From the NCBI GenBank assembly GCA_036897625.1, contig JAYMTA010000493.1, positions 1 through 27,872 on the forward strand: a DNA stretch of 27,872 nt. Direction: 5' to 3'. Below, piece after piece: positions 11,020 through 20,006 of this stretch. Under the pieces are notes generated by a model. It saw only the letters and a program-made list of their open reading frames with translations, was not told the DNA's origin and did no database searches. Numbering within the stretch: position 1 is the stretch's first letter; each line of letters opens with the position of its first letter. Made by a program: the position numbers and the translations under genes. This DNA is from Pelargonium cotyledonis. Its lineage: Eukaryota; Streptophyta; Magnoliopsida; Geraniales; Geraniaceae.

Positions 11020-13808
11020 GTCAAGAACATTTGCCGCCTTGTTGACTCCATCGGAACATCCAAGGACACCGCCGATCACCGTCAGAAACTGTTTGTTCTA
11101 CCTCCTCATCTTTGTGTTTTTTTTTTCTTCTTTGCTCTTAGAATATGATTTTTTAATAATCCTAGGCAGACCTATTTTTTCTGTTTTTATGAATTTGTTT
11201 CGATCGCTTTGGATTTGAACAGAGATTTGCCAATTTTGTTCGTGTTTGTGTTGGATTTAATCAGCCGAGTAAGAAAATAGAAGATGCCAAGCTTGCAAGA
11301 GATTTTCAAACCACATTGCAAGAATTTCAGAAAGTTCAACAACTTGCTTCCGAGCGCGAATCTACCTATGCTCCTGCTGGTGCTCCTCCGTCTTCAACGT
11401 CAATGTAGATACACTGCTCCTGCTCACTTGTTTCTCGGTGCATAATTTCTGGTTATGTCCACAGTAAATCACCCATTTTGCATTGATCTGCATGAGATAA
11501 TGTGTTCGTGTTGGTTTGGGTTTCAGATCTGGCTCTGACTACTATTCGGCACCTAGCATGGATAGGGAGAATCAGCCTTTTCTAATGGAACAGAGGAGGT
11601 AACAATAACTTTTTAGTGTTCCTTGTGGTTTGGTTCTTTGTTGGCTTGAACATTCATTAGGCTTTTCATATGAATTTTGTCAAGTGTATATTAGTGTTGG
11701 AATGTCAATATGCACTTTTCTGTATGTCTTGTCCAAATATTCAAGAATGTACCAGGTTTTGAATGTTTGTGTCAGAAGTTATATGTTCAACATTTGTGTG
11801 TGATCGCCAAATTTAGCCGCATACAGAACACATCAACAGATTTAAGACACCTTCATATGTTCAAAATTTAACTTGTCAAAGATGTTTAAGGAAAATTTTC
11901 AATATTTTGGTGGGAAGCAACTGTCCTGAGTGTAGTCATCATGTCCATGTCAATAAGCAAACTTATATTTCCCCATTATAGATTTTGAAGCAATGTGGAT
12001 CTGTTATTTATTTTGACATGTTTTATACTTCACAATTGCTAACTTAAGGAGGAAGAATAAATCAAAGAGTTCTTCCAGTTGCACAAAGTCCTTTGCTACT
12101 TGTCAGAACGTGAATGTTCAGGACTGCTTGCCCATATTTGTTGGCATAGTAGAATTTATTAAATTGATGACAATAGGACGAGTCTGCCACTGGCCTCAGC
12201 TTCTAAAACCATGTCAGTTCTGTTTTCTCCTTGTGTAGCAGCAACAATTTATATTTGGCGTAGTAAGATAGAATTATCATCTCATTTTATTTTAATCATA
12301 ATTGAATAACCTCTTTATTGGCTTATCTGAGGCATAGGTCAAATATACTTTGTTAATTTCTAAATGCAAGCTAGTCTATAAAAAAATGCAGGCAGGAAGT
12401 ATATCTGCTGGATAATGAAATTGGCTTCAACGAGGCCATAATCGAAGAAAGGGACCAGGGCATTAGAGATGTACAATTGCAAATTGGAGAGGCAAATGAA
12501 ATATTCAAGGACCTTGCTGTTCTTGTTCATGAGCAGGGTGCGGTTATAGGTAAGATGCCAAAAATGTGGGGAAATTCCTCTTATATACATATCACTTCTG
12601 CTTTCTTTCCATGAAGCTTTCCACTTTTGTTGTTTGAAATATATCATAATGTTGTTTTATAACGCAGATGACATTTCATCAAACATTGAAACTTCTGCCG
12701 CTGCAACATCCCAAGCTAGAGCTCAGTTAATTAAGGCCGATAAAAGTGTGAAATCTAGATCCTCCTGGGTAAGTATTAAATACTTACAAGTCCTATTAAA
12801 CTCAAAGCAGTCAAGGATTCTAAATCGGGCTGTGGAACCCGACATGTAGAGTCAGCTAGCTTTCACATTTGGCAACGTTCAGTAGTTATAAGTTATAACT
12901 AGATTAAACTTCTGTTCTCATTAATACTATATTACAAGCATCTTGTATGAATCATTAGAGATTGAGAAACTCTGGGTGCGTGCATGGATGTCCAAACTAG
13001 ATAGATATAGAATGAGGAATATAGCACAGTAGAGCATTTCTTCAGAGAGAATCTGCTTTCATTTCTAAAACTGTTAGCTAGTCGATTAGTTTCTAGAGAA
13101 TTCAGTCTATTGCTCTCTTTATATAAATATTCTACTCATATAGGTGGTTTCGATGGATTTGGTGGAAAATATTTACCAGCATTGTACTGACTCAATCAAT
13201 TTGAAAATTTCATGAAATTTGTCTCAACTATGCCATGTGGATATGTTGCCACCTAGCCTTGAGGAGAGGGTGCTGCTATGTATTATTATGACGGCAAGCC
13301 CCTTGTAAAGATCAACCCGAAGTGTTGATTCCCAGCCCTTGGGTCCATTTAGAGCTCCCTGTACCTCGCACCCCAAGACTCAGTGACCGCAAGACGGCCC
13401 ACTATAGCAACTTGCCCATGTTTAGGCGCATAATGCATTCCTTGACTTACATTTTAAAAGAAGCATTGGGGAGGATTGAGGAATATAGGAGTTACCTCTT
13501 ATACATTGTTATGCATTAGATATCACTCTTCTATGCTTTAAATTCTTTAGTCCTGTGGTGGTTAAAGCTTATGGTAGGGCATAAAATATTTGTTATTATT
13601 CGTGATTTGCCTGAAGGAACCTTTCGAATTCATTAATTAAAAACGAGAATGGAGATCCCAGTGAAGACATTATATTTGTTATTATTTGATTCCAGATATA
13701 AAATCTCACCTGGATTACCTTGTTCTTTGCTCTACTTTTCAGTGTTGGTGGATACTGGCGATTTTGGTTGTGGCAGTGATCATTGTTCTCCTCTTCCTCA
13801 TATTATAG
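11020..13808 (+). pseudogene. SYP2-type Qa-SNARE (syntaxin 22/PEP12-like), 5'-truncated
   Basis: A Habc remnant lies at 11020-11093 (NICRLVDSIGTSKDTADHRQ). Five well-spliced exons follow: 11265-11404, 11527-11598, 12392-12549, 12668-12768 and 13743-13808, encoding about 178 aa. They start [15 protein letters not shown], continue with [15 protein letters not shown] and [17 protein letters not shown] (the Q is the SNARE zero layer), then DDISSNIETSAAATSQ, and end in a tail anchor (CWWILAILVVAVIIVLLFLI). Plant SYP2 proteins act as Qa-SNAREs in fusion at the prevacuolar compartment and vacuole. Missing are the first ~50 codons with any start Met, and the exon normally lying between the QKL and PSKK segments (a HxTRxxIxQLVKDTSAKLK-type helix). 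Only 170 AT-rich bases occupy that place. The remnant abuts the tandem array and is out of frame with it. The first in-frame Met (11558) would give a 121-aa SNARE-plus-anchor protein. The SNARE exons carry no stop and keep consensus splice sites, so a recent truncation or a short functional form both remain possible. Confidence 0.7.
12769..13742 (+). other. Last intron of the syntaxin locus
   Basis: This 974-base intron has donor GTAAGT and acceptor TTTTCAG. A stretch at 13270-13440 is more GC-rich than the rest and may be an inserted repeat fragment, but I did not recognise it. Confidence 0.6.
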
Positions 13809-14215
13809 TATGCGAAGAGCAACTTCAGTTCTGGTGCAGAGCTTGAGCATCACAAATTTTGTGTTGTCTGTATTCTTGTTTTGTTGATGTGGTGTGATGT
13901 GAGTACTAATTATTTGTCTTTTCCATTCTTTATGAAAGTCATATATATATACGTACTAGAGTAGATTCATTACGGCGTCTCCAGTTTGTAATTCCGGAGA
14001 GTTTTATGTGTAATTTGTTATAATGACAATTGACTTTGTGGTGACATTCTTTACACTACTTGTTTTCATATTTGATAAATAAATACCGTCAATACAGTTA
14101 TCATGTCGTGTTTGTGTTGGGTCTCCAAAACATGCACACGCGAATATTATTCGAGTTGTCACACCCTTGACACATCTAACACGCTAAACACACACACTAT
14201 TTTGTCAAGAGTCGA
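13809..14215. other. Syntaxin 3' UTR and intergenic DNA
   Basis: The stretch is AT-rich with no coding signal. 14100-14195 has GTGTTTGTGTTGGGTC and GACACATCTAACACG phrases, and related phrases recur at 14570-14700. Together they look like the two sides of a dispersed repeat flanking the LINE relic. Confidence 0.35.
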
Positions 14216-14218
14216 GGA

Positions 14219-14555
14219 TGGTGGAGGCTATTGAAATTAGGGAGGCTCTTAGTTGAATTATGTTCGTGGGTGGTCGGATTTGAGTCACGTTATTGAAGCA
14301 ATACATGCTAGGGGAGGATAACAGTGCCTTCGGCGTAATAATCTAAAATATTTTAATTCTATTAAATCATTTTGATAGTATCGAGTTTGGACATTTTTAA
14401 CGGTCTACGAACCAAATGACCAATGTTTTAGCTAGATCGTCTAGTTTTTTTTAGTCATTACTGGCTAGGTGGGGCTGTCACATTCCAAAGATTAATTCTC
14501 TTGTTCTTGATTATTACATTTAGATATTAATATATTTGATTGATCTAAAAAAAAG
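14219..14555 (+). mobile_element. Decayed LINE 3' end (RNase H, RVT_3-like) with terminal A-run
   Basis: Plus-strand translation gives VEAIEIREALS, then EDNSAFGVII, NILILLNHFDSIEFGHF, RSTNQMTNVLARSSS and WGCHIPKINSLVLDYY. The order and spacing fit the C-terminal RNase H domain attached to plant LINE-type reverse transcriptases (the AEALAxREAL... and ...RxANxxAHxLA motifs). In-frame stops replace several positions, including after REALS and FGVII, so it is dead. The coding relic is followed by an A8 run near 14547-14555, consistent with a LINE 3' tail. The upstream reverse transcriptase is absent, as expected of a 5'-truncated copy. Confidence 0.7.
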
Positions 14556-14559
14556 TATA

Positions 14560-14910
14560 CTTGTAAATTATTGTGTCGGGTCATGTTGTGTCAAACACGG
14601 CAGATAATGTCCTGTTAAAAATGTTACTATGTTAATTATTTTGTGTAAACTGGATTAGAACGCGTTTGTTTTATCATGTCATGTCACGTCACCACGACTT
14701 ATTAGTTTGATGTTATGTTGGTATCGGAACATGCGCACGAATGGTGAGCTATGCTCAAGACAGAGCCTATAATAGCAGAAACATCAAACATTCAAGTGGC
14801 CTTCTAACGATTTTTACATGGAAGATGGGCTGGGCCTTGATGCCAAAACAGACAAAATGACCATTTTGGACATGAATATCATATCAATTCACAGTCAAGG
14901 GTATAGAACA
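14560..14910. other. Intergenic DNA, repeat-like
   Basis: The stretch contains GTGTCGGGTCATGTTGTGTC and CATGTCATGTCACGTCACC phrases, typical of widespread short plant repeats. No gene is seen. Confidence 0.35.
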
Positions 14911-14914
14911 GAAG

Positions 14915-14930
14915 TATATACTCTCCTCTC
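14915..14930 (+). promoter_or_regulatory. Candidate TATA box and CT-rich initiator of the DUF716 gene
   Basis: TATATA at 14915-14920 is followed by CTCTCCTCTC. It lies about 235 bases before the ATG at 15155. The intervening leader is CT- and TCG-rich, as many plant 5' leaders are. No other good TATA lies between it and the gene. Confidence 0.4.
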
Positions 14931-15154
14931 TAAAGGAAGAGGACGACTCAGACATCTCCGATTCGGCGGATCTCAAAAAATTTCAGTTAATCAATAACAG
15001 CAACAATTATTAAATATGTCGTCGTCGAGGCAGGTCGCGAAATCTTAGCTAGCTAACCCACTGCCCACCAACTCCTCTTATACGACCGGTCGCTTTCCAT
15101 TTTCATCTTCTTCTTCGTCGTCGTCTCTCTCCATCAATCTCTCTGAGAACAAAA

Positions 15155-16054
15155 ATGTCAGCCCTAATATACCACATTTTTTCATCATCGGCTCTGGTCT
15201 CACTGGGACTGTACCATCTCATCTCCACCACTCGCAACCACCTGAAATCTCCTCAATCCTACATCGCCAAACCCTACCACCCCATCTCCTCCCATCCCCG
15301 CCTGAAACACCTCCAGCTCCACCTCCTCCTCCTCTTCCTCTTCCTCGCCTTCGCCCACCAAATCCTCATCTCCTCCGACGCCGACCCTCTCCTCAAGGGC
15401 AGCACCCCCGTCCACCGCTTCTCCTCCCTCCAGTACGCCGCCGTCTTCTTCCTCTTCTTCCTCCTCTCCCTCTCCCTCCTCCTCTCCGAGTCCCTCCCTT
15501 CCCTCTTCTCTCTCCCCTCCGATCTCGTCTTCGCCCTCTTCTCCGCCCTCTTCTTCCTCCTCTACTCCGTCAACTCCTCCGCCGCCTCCTTCCAGCTCTC
15601 CGACATCCAGGCCAAATGCGACTCCGTCTCCGCCCTCATCTCCGCCCTCTCCTCCCTCCTCTGCCTCCTCCTCGCCTGCCAGCCCAGGCTCTTCGTCGCC
15701 GATGCTGGCCTCGGCGCCTCCCTCTGCTTGCAGGGCCTCTGGGAGCTCCAGACCGGGCTCTCTCTCTACGTCGACGCCTTCATTCCTCAAGGCTGCCAGA
15801 AGCTGCTTGATGTGGTCAGCGGGGTGGAGGGATCGACCAAGTGCGTTTTGGACGAATTCAAATTGAGAGCTGTGGCTATCTTGGATCTGCTCTTTCTGGT
15901 TCATGTCATGTTCGTCTTCATCGTTCTCTTGGTCACTTATGCTATTACTGCCAAGGCTGTTGGCGCCAGGAGGTTGGGATCGTACGAGGCCTTGCCGACC
16001 GCCGCCGATACCAGTCATATTCAGATGAAGGCATTGACCGGAACTCAGGCTTGA
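15155..16054 (+). CDS. DUF716 (TMEM45-like) multi-pass membrane protein, intronless
   Basis: This is a single 299-aa open frame starting MSALIYHIFSSSALVSLGLY. Membrane segments by eye: 3-22, 53-73, 92-112, 122-142, 160-178, a weaker one near 185-207, and 238-263. The pattern GLYHLIS followed by SYIAKPYHP, and the C-terminal ILDLLFLVHVMFVFIVLL helix, match the plant branch of DUF716/TMEM45 proteins. These have no established biochemical activity; some members respond to pathogens or fruiting cues. The first half has extreme codon bias to TCC, CTC and TTC, giving an almost pure pyrimidine sense strand. Start choice is clear: there is no in-frame upstream ATG close by, and the leader is CT-rich. 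Length is normal for the family. Confidence 0.85.
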   Translation: MSALIYHIFSSSALVSLGLYHLISTTRNHLKSPQSYIAKPYHPISSHPRLKHLQLHLLLLFLFLAFAHQILISSDADPLLKGSTPVHRFSSLQYAAVFFLFFLLSLSLLLSESLPSLFSLPSDLVFALFSALFFLLYSVNSSAASFQLSDIQAKCDSVSALISALSSLLCLLLACQPRLFVADAGLGASLCLQGLWELQTGLSLYVDAFIPQGCQKLLDVVSGVEGSTKCVLDEFKLRAVAILDLLFLVHVMFVFIVLLVTYAITAKAVGARRLGSYEALPTAADTSHIQMKALTGTQA

Positions 16055-17690
16055 AATCATGGTGGGCCATTTTTGCTTTTAAATTCATTTAGATTCCTAG
16101 ATTTTGTTTTGTGATGATTAATTGTTGTGGTAATGATCTGCAGTATCTGGTTACTATTTCATCTCTTATCTGAACTTTGTAACCTCTTTAGTTGCTATGT
16201 ACTTCATTAGAGCAGTCTGTTTAGTTGGAATTGCTCGCCTAGTTGTTACAATGTAGCGGTAATTCATTTCAACGCCTTTGTGCTATAGTGCCCACATCCG
16301 GAAAAGGTGCTGTGACTGATGTCAATAGTTGCGCCGAAAAATGTTGATGATGTGCGTGATTAGAAAAGCAGTGAGGAATACAACTGGTTCTCATGATTAC
16401 TTCCCTCAGTAGATTGTTGTGGCCTGTAGTTTTCACTCAGGTATTGTAATTGTTTCAAATATTGAGAACCGGAAAGAGAATTGTAAATCGGTTAGCATCG
16501 GTGGCAATTTTGATTTTTGTTTGGTCTTAGTGAATGGTGTCTAGCTGTTCAGATGGAACACAATATGGCCAAAAACATATTTTGTTTGATTAACCTTTAG
16601 TATGATTATGATATTCTAGTTCTATTGGTGTAAGTCTGTGTCTTGATCCACACCTACTTGCTAATGCTTTATCTTCTTCTATATATTTTCTTATGACTTA
16701 AACACTACATTTATTTATCTGGTTACATGTCTTGTATCCTCCTTTCCCATTCATTTTCTGGTTTCTATTTTGTCCTTCCTTTCTTCTAAGGGATATATTG
16801 TCCTTCCACTGTCCATGCATAACCTTGGCTTGCGACCTTTTTGAACTTGAGAGTTATACTGCTTTTGATGGCTGCATGTCTTACCTATCTTTTAAGCTAG
16901 AGGAACAATTGTTTGTTGCTATGGAATATTGCATTATCTCTCTTTACTTCCACCTTTCACTCCCTATTGTGATTTTGTATTTGTCTGGCATTCTGTTCTA
17001 TTGTACACTACTGATATTACCCTTTATGGAAAATTTATGCTGAATATGGTCCAGCCCTTGACCAACCTATCAAGTTTATGATAAGATCTACATGTATTAC
17101 ATTGACGTGTATAAATTTGCTTGCGAGTTACAGTAGAATGGTCTAGCTTGCTTTGAGACGTCGCTTCAATCTTGATTCTCCAATATAGTAGACTAATTGA
17201 CTAAATAGTTGCATCTCTTGGATATTAGCGGAGACGGTTGATTGGCCAATTGGAACAAATTATAGTGTATGGAACTCTCTGCATTTCCGAATGGTACAAC
17301 TTTGTTGAAGTCGAGATTGAAATTGATCCCTATCATCCCGTCTTAATACATCTGTCATGCTTGGTTTTTAAGCTTTAGTAATGAATTGGTGATTTCTTCT
17401 GTCTAATACCTGAATGTGTCCTAGTTAAGTAATTAGTTGAAATGATGTATTTTAAACACATCCCAACTGCATTCTTGTATTGGCATTTGTTTATTGTGCT
17501 GAGTCTGATTGTTCTTTGCAACATTGAGTATGGATGAGCTAGTGCCAAATGTGTTTTTAACACTAATGTTTGTCATTAGCAAACACTAGTAATTGTAATC
17601 GATCTTAATTCTCTGCACGGTTTCTATGGCATCCCCGTGATTGATGCCACAACCAATCATTGCACAAGTTGGTACGAGATGAGATGAACC
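16055..17690. other. 3' UTR of DUF716 and intergenic DNA
   Basis: The stretch is AT-rich. Open frames here (for example 103 codons from 16732) are Phe/Leu-rich by composition and match nothing I know. No RNA gene or repeat was recognised. Confidence 0.5.
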
Positions 17691-18430
17691 AACAAGAAGA
17701 ATTGGCAGCCACCTTGTATTTAGAGTAGCCCAAGAGCAAAAGAGAGTATTTTTTATTTTTTACAAGTACTTTTATTAAAATAGTCTAATTGAGAGTCGGT
17801 TAGAGTTTTTGTTCGACTATAGCTGCTTTTGATTTTCAAAGCGACGGTAGTCTCTTGGATTTGCATAAAGCAAATTGCGGTCTTTCTCGTTAAGATAACG
17901 AATCTTATTTTGATAGCAAGTTTTGAGTTGTTAGAGGTTTTATTTTGCAGTGTGGTGTAGATTCACGATAAGTTTTTATTGGTGTGCGCGTAGGACAACA
18001 ATACGCGGTTGCAAAGAATGAGAAATTTTCTTGGAAGGTGGTGGTTTGACCATAGTCATCGAATTAACTTTCGAGTTTTTCTTCGAAATCAGATGACAGA
18101 CCCAATGGGTTGCGAGGTGTCGTTGGCAGGACTATTCACGTGGTCGCCTTGAGCTCCAAGTGCAATTGTTCTAAGTTGTTCGTGCTCTTCAGGTTGGAGG
18201 GAGAGGATTCTAATGCCTTTGGTTAGATTTTTTGAGATGTTTTAGCCATTATGACTCAAATTGGTAGTGTCAACTTTTTGTGTACCGAGTGATATACGAA
18301 TTAGTTAAATTTTTGATGTTTTTTTGTCAAACTCTTCTGAGTGGATTGATTTTCAAACCATCAATTTTATGTCGTCTTTGTTATCGTTTGATTTGAATTA
18401 ATAAATTATTATCTTTTGCATTAAAAAAAA
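17691..18430 (+). mobile_element. Second decayed LINE RNase H relic with terminal A-run
   Basis: The recognisable part is 18130-18410, where frames shift between short conserved pieces: RLELQVQLF, LEGEDSNAFG, MTQIGSVNF and SNSSEWIDFQTINFMSSLLS. These fit the last third of the plant LINE RNase H domain. The relic ends with an A8 run at about 18422-18429 (CATTAAAAAAAATAG), consistent with a LINE 3' tail. The copy is of a different lineage from the one at 14219, since the residues around the shared EDNSAFG/EDSNAFG motif differ. The left part, 17691-18100, is assigned only by position. Confidence 0.5.
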
Positions 18431-18811
18431 TAGCCAAGGCATATAAAAGTACAAAAACGGGTAACAAAATTAATAACCTAACGACCAATCGGGATAGGAG
18501 CACCAAGAATCAAAAGATGGGGAGCTAGAAAAGAGAGGAAAATGATTTGTGATGGTCTCTCTCATAGGGTCAACCGCTATGGGCAATCTAGATAATGCCA
18601 AGCAAAACAAGAATCCACGTTGGTGGAATCGGACCCGTTTTTACTTTGTCCGGCGGATGGTACCATGAACAAGAATATTTGTGTTGTGTACGACTACTAC
18701 TATTGTACTCCAAAACACGAAACTATACGGAAACTGTTGTTTTTGGAATATTAACTTTTGCTTTTAACGCTACACGACTATGCATTTTTGGAACTATCTC
18801 ACCTCTTTTAC

Positions 18812-18818
18812 CTATATC
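18812..18818 (+). promoter_or_regulatory. Candidate TATA box upstream of the miR477-like hairpin
   Basis: CTATATC is followed 20-30 bases later by a CTTCTTCTTC tract, a common plant initiator context. The hairpin begins about 80 bases downstream. This is a single weak motif. Confidence 0.3.
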
Positions 18819-18897
18819 ACACACTCACCAAACCACACCTTCTTCTTCTTCCCAAATTGCCATGAACAAATGAATTGTTATGGGATAAGCGAAAAAC

Positions 18898-19003
18898 GAA
18901 ACAGTTTCTTTGAGTTCTCTCCCTCATAGGCTTCCCATGCAAAACTAAATGGGTGGTAAGGTAGGGGAAGCCTATAGGCAGAGAGCCCAAATAAAGTTGT
19001 TTC
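18898..19003 (+). ncRNA. MIR477: Candidate MIR477-like microRNA precursor hairpin
   Basis: The 5' arm (18898-18936) pairs almost fully with the 3' arm (18965-19003). The arms share GAAACA at the base, a CTCTC core and an uninterrupted 11-base pairing ATAGGCTTCCC/GGGAAGCCTAT next to a 28-nt loop. Mismatches are few, with one single-base bulge. The 5' arm at 18917-18937 carries CTCTCCCTCATAGGCTTCCC plus A. This differs by about one or two bases from the miR477 family as I remember it (TCTCCCTCAAAGGCTTCC type), and in that family too the mature strand sits on the 5' arm. miR477 has been reported to target GRAS transcription factors among others. The flanks contain no protein gene. Expression cannot be judged from sequence. 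The minus strand would fold equally well, but the family match fixes the plus strand. Confidence 0.72.
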
Positions 19004-20006
19004 TAAATCTCCAACTTAGCTTTCTTCGTAACATGATCCTTAAGTCGTTGGAAGAAAAGATTTCGACAGCTTTCCGTACCAGAAAAAAAACAAAAACTTC
19101 AAAGAGTTGATTATATATATGGGTTTCTTCTTGAAGACATATACAGCTTATTTTCTTGTAGGTTCTGCTATGGAGATGTACTACATATATGGTTCTTAAG
19201 CATATGCATAAAAATATTGTGATTCTCACTTCATTTAATTATATGTCTACCATTTGGACTTATCTCCAACTATTCTTTTGTTTGATTTACTTCACAGGGA
19301 AAATTCCATGGAGAAAAACCCAACATCTCAGGCAAGCAGAACAAGGCAATACAAACAATTTCTAGTTTTGAGAGACAACTCATTAACAGTCAAAGATATC
19401 AACATCATCATGGAGTAACCAGTTTTCCCAAAGTCAACTGGCTTGTTCTGTGGGACAACTATGTAGCAATTGTTGGAAAGCAACTACATATATAACCAAA
19501 AACTCATGCCAAATTAACTAGCCATTAAATTATGTTAAAATATCAACACTGACATACATTTAATCTGCTAATTAATAGCCAGTTGATTTACATATCGGCA
19601 GTGTTATCTTTCAAGCTCTCCAGGTAGGCTAAGAATAATTAAAAAAATGGACCAAAGATTCAATTTCACTTTCATTCCTATGGTTACATCAATTGTCTCT
19701 TCTTTTCCTCAAACATTTAACAGGGCCTTGTGCCAATTTCATAGAATCGAATACTGATAGTTAAGGCTACGTGTTTTACACTAAGGGAGATTACAACAAT
19801 GATATAATAATCAAGGAGATGTATGTGGAAAAAGATATGTCATTCTAGACTTATACCAGCCAGGAAGAATCAGACATCTCAACAGAGACGACCACAACAA
19901 TGGATGTACGAGTTCTTTAACCATGTAGGTTGTTTGTACCTTCGTAGCAGATTCACCGTTTTCTCATTCCAAGATACATACGAGAGCCCAGCAACTTGGA
20001 TGGACA
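19004..20006. other. Intergenic DNA and SNM1-like 3' flank
   Basis: AT-rich. 19640-20006 probably contains the 3' UTR of the minus-strand nuclease gene. No further gene, hairpin or repeat was recognised. Confidence 0.5.

Noticed and set aside
13322-13519. 65-codon frame inside the last syntaxin intron
   Set aside because: No similarity recognised. It lies between consensus splice sites and is probably a repeat fragment.
15200-16060. 286-codon minus-strand open frame rich in Glu and Gly
   Set aside because: It is the antisense of the DUF716 coding region. Its Glu/Gly runs are the reverse complement of the TCC/CTC codons, and the plus strand has clear family similarity.
16732-17043. 103-codon plus-strand frame
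   Set aside because: It is Phe/Leu-rich from AT-rich DNA, has no recognisable motif and no gene context.
18545-18595. Second miR477-like site (GTCTCTCTCATAGGG)
   Set aside because: It resembles part of the mature sequence but no complementary arm able to form a long stem was found nearby.
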